Positions 22,820 to 34,930 of a DNA stretch of 64,000 bases are shown here, piece after piece. Numbering within the stretch: position 1 is the first letter of the stretch; each line of letters opens with the position of its first letter. Position numbers and translations under genes: made by a program. Under the pieces are notes generated by a model. It was not told the DNA's origin. It saw nothing but the letters and a program-made list of their open reading frames with translations, and searched no databases. This DNA comes from Cytospora piceicola (lineage: Eukaryota; Ascomycota; Sordariomycetes; Diaporthales; Cytosporaceae): the NCBI GenBank assembly GCA_023375675.1, contig JALQBC010000022.1:124001-188000 (forward strand). Reading direction: 5' to 3'.

Positions 22820-25012
22820 CCGGCCGGCCCCATCAAGTGCCGGAGACAGCGTCGAGCTTATGCACAGTTCAACGGTCGTCCACCTTTGGTTCCCACTATG
22901 TATCTAAGGTTCCAAGGGAGGGAAGATAACGCTCATGGATACATAGTGTATACTACAGTACAACTTGGTTATGTGGGTATGTCCTGATTCAACATGAAGA
23001 TCTTGTCAAATTCCCACCTCTTCGGGCCGCGTGGAGCAAGTTCGCGCGTTGAGGCCCAGTGTGGTTCATCCGCTGGTTGCAATCATCACTCGCGAACTAC
23101 CTGGGCACCAGCGCACCCAGCATTGAACCTTCAGTCCTTCTAGAAGTACTGGACACCGTGTGGTCCCTACGGACTCGCCTATGCTCGACCCCCATCGATC
23201 CGTTAGGTTGTATTGTAGTTCTTCAAGTCCTTACCCACTCACGGATCTTGACGGTGTACTACCCTGAGTACGGACTAGGGGGTGAGCCCTTCGCCACTCG
23301 CTTAATAGAGAAACCTGCCCGCCTGTTTACTATTAGTATATAGTATAGCCCACCTCGAGCCAAACGCGCCTCAAGTCTTATGTCGAGCCATGTTCTGAGG
23401 CCTTTACCAAAGGCATCCTGTTTCAGATCTCCAAGGCTACTCCATTTCTGAAAATCTTGTTTGCATAAGTGCTAATGCCCAAACATGATCTTCTGTCGGT
23501 TGGGAATTGCCTCACCCAATTGATTGTTTCAAAACTTGGAAATACCCCTCGACATGGCTTCCAAAGATTATCACAACGCGTTATCACATCACATTTCTGC
23601 GAGAAGGGTCTGATTACGGGGTCTACCAAGACTCCACTTCGTTCTTGTTGGGCATATATCCACTTTATCAACTCCCCTGGGCCCTGAGCCTTGAGATAAC
23701 TTTCCCTCCAAGGTGACAGACGTCATCACTGCAGCTGTCTCGTGCTTACTTGGTTTTAAGCTTTTCTTGGCCTGAACCGGTTTTTTGATAACGCTGGTTT
23801 CTATTCCACGAGCTGTGGTAATGTACATGAGCCCAACGATGGATACGGTGCTCAGATCATCGGTTTGGGTTATGTACACCATAGCATTTCAAATCTATCC
23901 GTGCCGCAAACTCCACCCGATGGTCACGAGTAATCCCCGGATGCAGATATCCGGTCATTCCTCCAAGTGGGTACCACAAGGCTGGAGGGATATCATCGAT
24001 TGGTCGGGGCGGTGGTTCTTCCACTCTAATATATTGCTTCATACTAGCGTGCAGACCTTCCAACAAAATTAAGTCAACCTCATATCTCGATAAATTAATT
24101 CTTGGTTTGTTTCAGATTGATACGAGGTGGATCAGCAAGCAATGTCGAACGGGCTGACCATGACAAATTCATAGCCTGCTATACGACTTACACGAGGCAG
24201 CCAATCGGACATCCTAGGCTTAGCATTTCGGCAAGCCAACTCCGCCATTCTGCACACAACTTCACCGCGTACCTTAATACCCATCTTGATAAAGCAGTGA
24301 GGCCCTGAAAACTTGCAGAGGGAAGTTTGGTGCTAGGAAAAATCGTACGCGCTATATGGTGGGCGAAATACGGTGGTACCGAATCAGGCAGAGGCAGGCT
24401 GCCGAAGTTGCGAACTATCATAAAACCAAGTTGACCGACATCTAAGTCTGAGATTTAACAGATCAATAGTACCTCAACTCTTCCGGCCTAAAGCACGGCT
24501 TGGAACTCAAAGGTGCGTTTTGGTATCAAGGACAAAAGTGTGAGTTTCGGACACCGAGCGCTTCTTTCTTACATCGAATCTTGCAGTATTGGTATTCCTA
24601 TTGAAAGTGTAATATGGTGTAGCGTGCTACATTGACAATGAGAGCTGTCTGAAACACTAGATGACGGGGATTGTGCTGTTTATATACATTGTGACATGAC
24701 GTGTGCCGCTGCGGGTTACTTAGACCATCAATGATGGTTTTGACTTTGACACATGTGCAGTTTCCCTACAGAAGTGTACTCGAGCCCCAATGGGACTCCG
24801 AGATACTATATCAGATCCCATAGAGCTCTGGCCATATGTTGTGGATCTTCAGCGACGCAAAATGTCCCTCATACGCTATGTTTAGGGTTGTATTCGCAAG
24901 ATGGCTACCATGGTTCGCAGAAAGGGAAATTCTCGCAGAAAGAGAGATGAGACTCTAAAATTGGTCACTTATAGTCCGTCATCAGCTACAAATAATGAGA
25001 GCACAGCTAATG

Positions 25013-25141
25013 TGTACAGTAGCTACCCCCTATGTATCACATCCCCATATACCAGAAAACCCCTATATATCATATGACCCCCATTTATCATATAATCGCC
25101 TCGGATGGTGGCCATGATTAATGGGGGGTATCTACTGTACA
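25013..25141. mobile_element. MITE, mariner-like, 129 bp
   Basis: The left end TGTACAGTAGCTACCCCC is mirrored at the right by the inverse complement of TGTACAGTAGATACCCCCC, one mismatch in about 17 bases. If the ends are read as TA + CAGTAG..., the outermost TA is a plausible target duplication of the Tc1/mariner type. The interior is AT-rich and non-coding, so it is non-autonomous. It shares terminal sequence with the element at 25575. Confidence 0.75.
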
Positions 25142-25574
25142 TTTGTTTCTGTTCTAAGGCAGGCTTCATTATGTTTTGCTTTGAGTGGCACCTCTCTGGC
25201 TAAATATTTATGATGCTGCTTATGAGCAAAGCGTCATTTCTATCATCATACCTACTGACATCATACCACCATCGAAGTGGGTAGCCTTGATGGTTAAGTA
25301 CTCGAATTTTTAGGTAGATGCTGACGTCTATGAATGGACTTTGCAGTTTGCGAATAGGCTTGCTTCAGAGGAGAGGTCCACGTTCAATGATCTGAGAGGT
25401 TAGCCCAGGAGTAAATATCCACCTGGAGTATCTGACGAGTGTCAGTTTGCAGAGGATGCCCGCAAGCCGCAGCAGACGGTGGCGAGGGGCTGTCCTCAGA
25501 TCGGGCTCAAACAGTTTGCTACAAAGATGGAGCCAAGGCTTCCTGTTCCTGGAATATCCTCAAAATGATTCAGG

Positions 25575-25761
25575 TACAGTGGTGAGCCCCTATATAACAT
25601 ACGGCCCATCCAAGAGAAATGCATGCTATAGATGGGTCATATGCTATATAGGGGTAAAGGTGTTATATATATTATCTATCAATGCATTCACCAGTTATAT
25701 ATGTTATACCGAGGGTTTATGCTACATATGAATATATGTTGTATAGGGTGTCACTACTGTA
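25575..25761. mobile_element. MITE, same family, 187 bp
   Basis: The left end TACAGTGGTGAGCCCCTATA, continuing ACATA, pairs with the inverse complement at the right end (TACAGTAGTGACACCCTATA, continuing CAACATA) over about 27 bases with four mismatches. TA at both borders fits mariner-type integration. The interior is AT-rich with internal TATATA repeats and a second inner inverted match around CCTATATA(ACAT/GCAT). No transposase frame is present. Confidence 0.75.
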
Positions 25762-28333
25762 GGTTCAAAAGAGCATCAGGCGATACAATGCCAGGGCCCA
25801 GAGTCGGTCTTTGTATTTGAAGTTGGCATAATCTATTCAGTCTCAACCACTAGGAACAGCAACCCTATATCAAGAGAAAAGCGACCTTGGAAGGGCACCT
25901 CCAGGGCTGTGCACCGCCGGCCCTAAGAATAAGCACAGGGTGAATACCTCACAGTTCGGTGAGGATTATCCGCTTCAAGGCCCTTGTACGGCCTAAATCA
26001 GTCGTGTAAATGAGAAATCCCCGAGTATTGGAACGGGTGATTGATCCGGAGAATATGCTTCATCTGTTTTGCAAGCGGAACCGTCCCCTGCTGCGATTCA
26101 GAATTTCAGCACGCCGACTGGGCCTCTTAATATTAGGGCTTTCTGTAAGATCCTCGGAAACACTCAGTCTTGATAAAATCGATTATTGAAGATTGGCGGC
26201 TTGCGGAAATGACTATCAAAGCCAGCTCCTGCAGTGAAGGTCGAGAAGGTGACGAATCTACTTGCGCCGACAGATTCCATCGCCCAGTTGAAAAGACGAA
26301 CAGTGCTCCTCCTAAGCACTTGAGCGGGATGTTCACTCGGTATCAATCAATACTCACTCAAATGGGTGAATCGACCAGATGGGCAGGAAGCTGTTACAAA
26401 GCCATGAAAGCTACAAGACCACGGGGATTTGGGGGTCGGTCCTATAGTATTATTCGAAGACCTATGGACACAGAGTGGATCGAAGTGCGCGTCGAGGATG
26501 CTCACTGGATGAATTTCGGTTTCCTGCATAACGCTATCACTCGCACATGCATTGATCTGGTTGGCCTAAAGCATGTCCCTGAGATGCCGCAGCTACTCAG
26601 GTGCCGAAAGAGAGGTACACGTGGCATACTATCAATGGGTATACATGGATGTTTGACAGAAAATAGGGGCGAACGGTGCAGGGAAGTCAACGTTCGAGTT
26701 CATTATATAACAATTACTCTGGAGTAAAGCATGAGGGCCTCGTAAGCCTGACCTAAAAAGCAGTGCTATCTGTACATGATCGACCTTATTCCCACCTTTC
26801 GATATTTTAGAAAAGAAACGAAACAGCCGCGGCAGTCCCTCGGATGGTGACTACTGGGAACAGCTCCCGAGGCGTCGGGATCGACCTCCGTGTATACCTA
26901 GGTATGCCAAAGAGAGGGAAAGGATTCGCGGGGAGCAATAAACCTCGGCGCAATGGGGTAATAGACTGAAATCAAGCTAGAACATTGACCCGGGTTTCAA
27001 CACCGGCAGTGAGACAAATACCGCATACGCACATCGCAGTAACACCCGACCTGTGACACTACAGCTTAGTGCACATCCGGGTGTTTTATGTCAGCTGCCC
27101 GCCCCATAGCACTCTTTATCTCCGAAGAGGCCCTATTTTACCTATCGTGGGATTTGGATCTGAATTGGCTCAGGGTTGCTGTACTCTACATAGCCACGTC
27201 GCGGTCAACTCCGCATGGGGAACGGCCCATATTCCTACGTCCCGGTCCCGTGGCCGAACATGAGGTGTCGTCGCGAGAGTCGCCGTCGAAGCAGCGGGAA
27301 GGATCTGGTAAGCGCAGAGCCGAGGCAGCTTCACCGACAGTCTCATGACACAGCAGATAAACCCTGATTTAGAGTCCTCCGAGGGAATCCAGCCAGGGAC
27401 ATAACAAGGATACGTACCGGGGTAGGTAGAGGTGCATGTATGTTGGTCAGGGCGAGCTCGTGGGGCCTACGCTGCGGCTCTCGTCAACGTTGGATGGTGG
27501 CCCCCAAGTGACAGTCAATCAGCAGCCCTCTGCCCAAATCAAGTGTCTTTCTCACCCATATTCCAGGTGTCGTCGACATAGGACCCATGCACTCGTCGGC
27601 AACAACAACGGATATGACGGCTTTCTCACGTTCCTGGAAGAACATTCTTGCGTAGCAACCGGGCCGGGACCCCCAGCAGTCGATCGCATTCCCTGCTCGG
27701 TCAGGTTCCGTACCCCAGGTTGACAGAGTCCGTTTCCCCAGACGCCCAGACATCCCCAGCATTTCGCTGCCATGGCCAACGACGATCCACCCCCTTCTTT
27801 TGCACATTTACGTACGTTTTACACGCCTGCCAGTGGGACAATCCCCAGAAAACGTGTCGCCAAGACGCCGAGAAAGGGCCATTGCTTCTAGATGTACCGT
27901 CATTGGGTCTGCAAAGGGGATCCGCTTGCATGGGAATTTCAAGTCATGCTCTCCGGGACTCCATGGGGTTTGAGGAAGCCATGTGGGTCTGGCTGGGAGA
28001 GGGCGACAGGATAGCTTGCTGCATGTGCGGGGAAACCAATTGGCTCGACTGCGTACTCGACTGCATGTGCAGGCATCGTATGTGGGATGGCGATATCGTG
28101 GGAAAAAGTATGAGGCGTCCCGATTGCTTCCGTGTTCAGTCGTTTTGTATTAAAGCAAGCTCCTTCCCGCCCACTGTCAGTCGTTCGTTGGTACTAAGAA
28201 AGCTTCTAGTCAGTTGTCTGTTTACATCACGCCAGTAATGATATCTAGCCATTAGGCGGTGGATTCTTATTCTTTCTCCTCTTTTCCCACCACCTCATAT
28301 CCCCGTCCAGGTGCTGTCACCCGCCCAGCCACC

Positions 28334-29943
28334 ATGGCGGACGAGATCTCGAGTGTCGCCTCTGCCGGCGCCGTTTCCACGAAACAAACCTTCCAGAACC
28401 TCGAGTTCGCCGGCGAAGAGCCCAAAGCAAGTCCCGGCGCACACATGACACCGGAGCACCGCGCCCGCGTCGAGAAGAGCCTCAAGCGCAAGCTTGATGC
28501 TCGGTGCTCGCTGTTCGTCTTCATCTACATCATGAACTACCTCGACCGGAACAACATCGCCTCGGCCCGTCTCAAGGGTCTACAGACCGATCTGAACCTC
28601 AGTAACGCACAGTACTCCACGTGTCTGAGTATCCTGTACGTGGGGTACATCCTCATGCAGATCCCGTCCAACATGTTGATCAACCGGATACCGAGGCCTT
28701 CAGTGTACCTGGGTGGTGTGATGCTTATCTGGGGTCTTATCTCGACCCTGACGGGAGTTGTCACCGACTTCAAGGGCATGGTGCTCGTCCGTTTCTTCCT
28801 CGGATTCGTCGAGGCGGCCTTCCTGCCCGGTTCACTGCTGATCCTCTCGAAATGGTACACGCGCCGCGAGCTCACGATGAGGAACGCCATCCTGTTCTGC
28901 GGCAACCTTATCTCCAACGCCTTCTCGGCGCTGGTCGGCGCAGGTGTCCTCTCGAACATGCAAGGTGTCTTGGGCCATGCTGCATGGCGGTGGCTGTTCT
29001 GGATCGAAGGGTCGGTGACCATGCTGCTTGCCCTCACGGCGGCCGTGGTCCTGCCCGACCTACCGCACAACACCCGCGGCTTCACCGAGGATGAGAGACT
29101 GGTCGCCCAGCTGCGGATGGTCGAGGACGTCGGCGAGGCTGATACCGATTCCAAGGAGCAGGGCGCGGCCGCTGGACTGTTCATGGCAATCAAGGATACG
29201 AAAGTCTGGTTGATGATGATCACGCTCGCTGCATACGTCGTCGGCCTGTCGTTCAACGCTTTCTTCGTAAGTTTTTCCTGTGTTCTGATTTAGTTTTGGA
29301 TACAACAGTCTCGCTAATGCGCATCACACCACAGCCCACACTTACCGGCACACTCGGCTTCAGCTACGTGCCCACCCTGCTGATGAGCGCCCCGCCGTGG
29401 GTCTTCTCGTGCCTCGTGTCGATCGTCAACGCGTGGCACTCGGACCGGACCGGCGAGAAGTTCTGGCACATCATGGGCCCCATGGCGCTGGGCCTGGTCG
29501 GCTTCATCATCAGCATGAGCACGCTGAACGTCGCGGGCCGCTACGTGGCGCTGTTCCTGCAGGCCAGCTCGTACGCGGGCTTCGTCGTCTTCTACTCGTG
29601 GATCTCGTCGTCCTTCCCCCGGCCGCCCGCGAAGCGCGCCGTCGCGCTCGCCGCCATCAACGCCTTCTCGCAGCTGGGCAACATCGCGGGCTCCTACGTG
29701 TGGGACCTCGAGGCCAACGGGTACCGGAAGTCGTACGGCATCGTCACGGCCATGTTCGGGGCGACGGTCCTGGGCTGCTGGCTGTTCAGGATGACGCTGA
29801 GAAACCTGAACAAGGAGCTCGAGCGGGGCGAGCTGGCGGACTTGGAGGCGAGGGAGGACGTGGCGGGCCAGACGGCCCAGATGGAGGGCACGACGGTGGA
29901 CGAGGCGCTCAACATGAGGAAGGGTTTCAGATACCTGGTATAG
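28334..29943 (+). CDS. MFS transporter, allantoate permease (DAL5/ACS) family
   Basis: A 12-helix anion:cation symporter of the fungal Dal5 group, which imports allantoate, nicotinate, pantothenate or related organic anions. One intron (29267-29334, GTAAGT...CCACAG, phase 0) gives 513 residues. Diagnostic blocks are IYIMNYLDRNNIASARLKGL at the first helix, the SILYVGYILMQIPSNML second helix, the VRFFLGFVEAAFLPG segment, LSKWYTRRELTMRNA, the HAAWRWLFWIEGSVT block, and a C-terminal half with NAFSQLGNIAGSYVW. The start ATG sits in an ideal context (GCCACCATGG) and upstream in-frame codons lack an ATG. The exact substrate is not readable. It stands alone between the gene-poor region and an unknown coiled-coil gene. 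Confidence 0.93.
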
Positions 29944-31081
29944 GATGGAGGAGGGCACTGGGGAGAAACTTAATCATGCAAGCAATACCTTTTACTTTTA
30001 GAAAGTAGTAGTATTCAGGGGGAAACAATACCAAGGATGGGCTGGCTGAGCTCCACATATCAACTCCATGCAACAATAGTAACAACATTATCATTATCTG
30101 CAAGCTCTTGTTAATGCTTGCACGTGGACCTGGATTAACATGTCGGGAGTCCATAGCCCTACTTCTTGTTCACACAAGGCGCCCTCCCTTTTCAATTACT
30201 GAAGTACTTGAGTAGGTACCTAAATGCTTACTTAGGTACGTAGCCTGATTACGCTTGTCAAAGCGAGCTTGTCTGTATCATGGTGGTTCAATGCCAGGCG
30301 TTTGTACTATCAACAGCAGTGCTTTGCAATACCTGCGCAGCTACCGTTCAGACCACCCACACCACTTAGGTAAGTAGGTCGTCTCGGTTGTATTGCTAGA
30401 CCACCGGCGGGTTTGCTGTGAATATTTGTTTTCATTTGATGGACCGAGCTGCTCGTAGTCACCGTTGTTGCTGTTGTTGCTACGTACATGTACCAAGGCT
30501 ACCTAGGTAGGTAGGTACACAAGTAATTAAGCAAAACTTGACCTCTTAACCTCTTTTTTCCTAGTCTTCCAGTGTTTCAGTGCACATGTGTCCTGGTTTC
30601 TATACCTCCTATATAGTCTTTGTGATATCAATTCTTCTAGTCTTTTGGAAGATCGTTAGATGTAGCATTGTTTTTTAGCAGTGTCGGTAGCTCTTGCGTT
30701 TCTGGTAGTTCAAGTGGCTGTATGGCTGTAGTCTTACGGCCTCCAGGGCTAGACTATTCAATGTTGAGTTTATTTTACTGCAGATAGCTGTTCCTCGTAA
30801 TTAAACACACAAACACACACACACACACACACACACACATACTCACACACACACACACACAAAACGAATACCACAAGCTGGTAACATATCATTGTGGTTC
30901 CGTTGGCTTCGACCTGCAATTTCTTTGCTCTACCTTCCTTCGCTTGATTTTCTCTACTCTTCCACTCACCTCTGCCTCATCCTAGAAGCTCACCACCACC
31001 CGTGGCCAGCTCCCATCTCCTCGTAAACCATTTGGCTCCTGCAGCTGCCACTTTTCTACGTCAATCAAGAATTTGATCGCA
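29944..31081. other. intergenic, promoter-like with CA microsatellite
   Basis: No gene is seen. One TACCTAGGTA palindrome (30500-30509) lies within a TAGGTAGGTA cluster, and a (CA)n run at 30805-30861 lies about 220 bp before the next start codon. Confidence 0.6.
30805..30861. repeat. (CA)n microsatellite
   Basis: An almost uninterrupted CA dinucleotide run with a short ATACT break, in the putative promoter of the coiled-coil gene. Confidence 0.95.
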
Positions 31082-32749
31082 ATGGAAGCGCCGCTGTGGA
31101 AACTCGACAAGCTGAAGGCCTCTGGCCAACAACAAGTCAACCGCGTCAGCGAGACTTTTGCATTCGCAGGGTTCCGCTGGCCCAACGACAATCCCACATG
31201 CACCCATTTCGTCAGCGCAGAGGAGAACCCTGAAGTCTTTCTGATCCTCGACCCGGTATACCTTGTGGAGGGAGAGGTCGCTCTTGTGCGGGCAGACTCG
31301 TCGGTCGCGGCGAAACGAGTTTTCGAGATCTTTGACACGGCTAGGCTCTTGTTCAACGACCAGCCGCAGAATTTGGCCTACGCTGTCAGACGAGGATTTG
31401 ACAATGCCCCCAAGGCCTTCTACGTGTGCCTGAAGGGCCTACTTGTTGAAAAGGATATATTTTACAGCGACTTCGGCTTCGATGTCGTCAAGAGGACCCT
31501 GGTGCATTTTGGCAAGGCTGTTATGGACGAGTACAGAATTACTGACAAGGCTACTGTCAACACGAAAGCCGTTCGAAAGGCCTGGAAATCAGTGAAGGAC
31601 TTCATGGAGCTAGTAGCGCCAAATAACTGCAGTCTTCACAATCCTGAAAGCAGACGATACGGTGACCCGGTGATAGCATCGTCGAGTCCGACTACGAACA
31701 CACCAGCTACCGCTCCAGCCTTATCGCAGACATCGACCGAGCTAAACACGAAGAGAACATTCGGCGACGCCAGACCTCATGCCTACTCACCCTCTGGCAG
31801 TTCCATGGCTCCGCCGGAAATCACCATGAACGGCCGAGGAACCGATACTGCCCCTGCCTCGAAGCGGAAGCCAGTAAATCCCCTGACGAATTCAGCGAAA
31901 CCAGAGAAGAGGGTCCAACGGGACTCAGTCCCCCATACGAGCCCGACTACTAGCCAGTCAAGGAGATTGAAGGGCCAGTTCTGGATTGGAGACAGACCCA
32001 GACCTGAGGCCCGTCGAAAGACTGCGGAGAATCGAGACCTCAAGAAGCGGACCGAAGCCATGGAGGGATCCGCCGAGCCAAACGAGGCAAAGTTACAAAA
32101 GGAGAATCGAGACCTCAGAAATCGGATCAACGCCATGGAAGAATCCTCCAAGGGAAAGGAAGCAGACGAGGCAAAGTTGCGAGAGGAGAACAGTGACCTT
32201 AAGCAGCGAATCGAGGCTATGGAAGGATCCGCCAGGGCAAGCACGGCCAACGAGGCCAGGCTGCAAAAGGAGCTTCTACTGAAGACCATTGAAGCTGCAG
32301 GCCTCGAGGCCGCCAACCAACGCATCGCGGAGACGGGATCGTTCAAGCAGCGCCTGGAGCTCGCCAGGCAGGCTGTGGAAATCAGGCAAAAGACGGCCCA
32401 GGTCAAGGATCTGGAGGAGAACGAGGGAGCCCTGCGCAGACGGATCGAAGAGCTGGAGGCACTTCAGAAGGAGGCGGCTCAGGCCAAGGAGATGGAGAGG
32501 GCAAAGGGGTTTCTGCGCAAGTGCAATGAGAGGCTGAAGACGATTCAGTCCAATGCAGGTGCTGCCGAGGATATGGAGGAAGTTCTTCAGCTCCTACGCA
32601 AGGACATCGAGGAGCTGAAGGCATTTCAGGCGATGGCAACTTGTTATGAGGATGCCAACATTGCCAAGGAGGTAAAGGAACTCCTGCACGAAGGGATGAA
32701 GAACCTGGACCTATTTTTGAAGATAAGGAACCTCGATTTTGGTTTGTAA
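31082..32749 (+). CDS. unknown protein with C-terminal coiled coil
   Basis: A 555-residue single-exon protein that I do not recognise. The first 190 residues look globular, with mixed helix and strand composition and conserved-looking Trp/Cys residues (FRWPNDNPTCTHF, ARLLFNDQPQNLAYAVRRGF, KAFYVCLKGLLVEKD). Residues about 195-310 are Ser/Thr/Pro-rich with Lys/Arg pairs (KRKPVNPL, KPEKRVQRD), suggesting a disordered and possibly nuclear linker. From residue 315 to the end it is a long coiled coil rich in Glu, Lys and Arg. Three consecutive units starting ENRDLKKR, ENRDLRNR and ENSDLKQR, 25 and 28 residues apart, show internal duplication (32027-32270 in the DNA). Start ATG at 31082 is the first in frame. 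The long intact frame and codon bias support a real gene. Confidence 0.75.
   Translation: MEAPLWKLDKLKASGQQQVNRVSETFAFAGFRWPNDNPTCTHFVSAEENPEVFLILDPVYLVEGEVALVRADSSVAAKRVFEIFDTARLLFNDQPQNLAYAVRRGFDNAPKAFYVCLKGLLVEKDIFYSDFGFDVVKRTLVHFGKAVMDEYRITDKATVNTKAVRKAWKSVKDFMELVAPNNCSLHNPESRRYGDPVIASSSPTTNTPATAPALSQTSTELNTKRTFGDARPHAYSPSGSSMAPPEITMNGRGTDTAPASKRKPVNPLTNSAKPEKRVQRDSVPHTSPTTSQSRRLKGQFWIGDRPRPEARRKTAENRDLKKRTEAMEGSAEPNEAKLQKENRDLRNRINAMEESSKGKEADEAKLREENSDLKQRIEAMEGSARASTANEARLQKELLLKTIEAAGLEAANQRIAETGSFKQRLELARQAVEIRQKTAQVKDLEENEGALRRRIEELEALQKEAAQAKEMERAKGFLRKCNERLKTIQSNAGAAEDMEEVLQLLRKDIEELKAFQAMATCYEDANIAKEVKELLHEGMKNLDLFLKIRNLDFGL
32027..32270 (+). repeat. intragenic coiled-coil repeats, 3 units
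   Basis: Three diverged DNA repeats of 75 and 84 bp, each beginning GAGAA(T/C)(C/A)G(A/T)GACCT, encode successive E-N-x-D-L-x-x-R...A-M-E segments. Lengths remain multiples of three, consistent with expansion within a coding coiled coil. Confidence 0.8.
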
Positions 32750-34900
32750 TGCCTCATCGACAGCGTCACGGCAGTGCTCCAGTTGTGGTTGCAATTGAAT
32801 GGAAGGAGGGTGAGAGCTGGCAGTGTTGCACTTCAATGTTGCTGGCGCAGCCTGCACGAGTAGAAAATTTCCAGCTGCTGGGTTCCTGACAGGAGCACCT
32901 GGGCAGCTTTGCTCGTAAGGCCTTCATGGCCTTCAAGGCCTTCAACGGTGGTGTGGTCCATCAGCTCACGTCCCTGAATGCACTCACAGCATCAAAGTCG
33001 TTAGATAATTACCTGTTGGGTTCATGTTTGTTAGTGTAGGATACGTATGGCTTGGTCTTCAATTCGAATCTAATGAAGATCCATACGATGTTATTACCTG
33101 TGAACGACGCAATTTTGAAATTGTCTACTTTGGGTCTTCCTGATAGTGCCTCCTATGCCTTTGCTTGCCTCGAGCCCTGAATTGGCTACAAATGCATGTG
33201 ATTACCCAGATTAAAGGTGCCACGTTGGCCTCCTTCCTGACGCATTGTACTGAAGTCGGTTTCCTGTATGACAGCCCAGAGTGATGGACTCCATCAAACG
33301 GCTACGTCGACATGCACAGCGTTCTACCCAAGGCTGCCTTGTTGTGTTGTCGGGGTTAGAAATGTCACGAGATGAAGTACAAAGCGTGCAGATGGTTAAC
33401 TAGGAACGGCAATGCATTATCGTCCTGTCAAATGAATATATAGACATACTTAATGTTCGACTGCGAAACCTCCTCGTACACCACACAACTGTTCGCTTAA
33501 ACACACGACAGGTCTATATCTAATTTGTACAGCTCAAGTGCTATCTGCCTTTATCACTACACCTCCATTACTAACACTCCATCCACTACAGCTCGGTTAC
33601 AATGTGATATACCTCAAGTGCTTCGAAATTCATTCCGAGTGTCAGTCCTGCAAGCAGTATCACTTCTCGAGCCAGTCTCCACTGCGGCAATAAGTGTTGT
33701 ATCCATACACCTAAGACAATTCCGACCACCACTAACTTGAAGACGGCTTATCTACCCTAGGGTACGTTGCAAACTTCAAGCACCTCAACGGGGGCCAAAT
33801 ATGGCAACGGCTCTTGTGGGATGGCATTGCCTGGGATCTCATCTGGCTGGGCACAGATCTCACAGCACCTGGGTTGATGTCAAACCAGAACACATCATGG
33901 TAGATCTATGCAGGCAGTATAAATAACACATGTTGCTGGTTTCATTGTTTGTTACACGTGCATCGTGAGATTGCGTGAAGTCTCAAATATAGGTTCCTCT
34001 TGATTTAGTCCGTTTTGAATTGTGTCAATCTGGCGGCAATATTATGCCTAAACACTGTAACAGTTGTTCAACACACAAAGCTGGACGGTATATAGCCCGA
34101 TATCTTTCTCATGGTTTGCTTGATTACTTCGAGTACCACTTCGAAGTCGGGCTGGCAGGTAGAGACCGGATGTCGAGGCCCGGGGCTGAGGATAACCGGT
34201 TGACGCCATCCGTGGATTGGCACCTGGAGAATCAAGAAACAACGTCAACTATACATCCCGCCACCAGACAAGAACAGTGCCTCGTTACTGTCGCCAAATA
34301 TCCTCCATCTTCCCCGTCGCATCCGAGGATGGCGCTGGCTGCATTAGGACGATGTGGTAGCGATCAGGAGGATCCCTACGGTGGGGGCAGTGCTTGGGAG
34401 GGTGTTTAGAATAACGAGCCGACTGGCCAGCGGAAAGGGTCATCAGTAGGATGACTTTCCCTTCCTTCCTTGGAACTGCCGTTACCAAAAGGGCGGGACT
34501 GGAGCAGCGGGTGTTGGTTTTCGGTCATTCTTCAAGACCAATAAGGCGAGACACTTGCGTGTGGGGTGGGCGGAAGGTGTGGCTGTTTGCAATGAGATCT
34601 TTGTATAGCTCGAACTCGAACTAAGAGGGGACGGGACTGACTTGCATGTCCTGTCCCCGTTGATGTTCGAAACATCTCTGTGAGTGATGGCCCGAAGATG
34701 ACCCGAAACCTAAGGCTCCTGCCATGAAGAGAATCCTCGAGGACGGGATGCTCCTGGGCATGCTCCTGCACAGATAAGCTACAATGGATGCGGTGTTCTG
34801 GTATATGCTCTCTCGTCCATGCTGGCTTTTAGGTAATCGTGTAGCACTGTATGTAGTACGGGGGCAAGCTTGGAGTTGGTCATAGTCAGCAAGATGCATG

Positions 34901-34930
34901 TGGTGGTGGTGGTGGTGGTGGTGGTGGTGG
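34901..34930. repeat. (GTG)n microsatellite, about 10 copies
   Basis: TGG/GTG trinucleotide run in intergenic DNA; the apparent His-rich minus-strand frame across it is an artefact of the repeat. Confidence 0.95.

Larger units (their letters stand above)
21969..28333. other. gene-poor, AT-richer accessory stretch
   Basis: No intact gene is supported over 6.3 kb. It contains a 12-bp tandem repeat (22766-22819), two related MITEs (25013-25141 and 25575-25761) and one TACCTAGGTA palindrome (26895-26904). It also holds isolated coding-like scraps, for example a plus-strand frame reading CPQIGLKQFATKMEPRLPVP at about 25491-25551. A 185-codon open frame at 26170-26727 has no family resemblance. 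Around 23100-23345 the sequence resembles a retroelement end, but no matching LTR pair is visible. The overall picture is a transposon-relic region. Confidence 0.5.

Noticed and set aside
23100..23345. Retroelement-end-like sequence
   Set aside because: General resemblance to a fungal LTR only; no second LTR, primer-binding site or TG...CA ends could be found.
26170..26727. 185-codon plus-strand frame in the gene-poor stretch
   Set aside because: No recognisable family, no supporting codon bias, and length attainable by chance.
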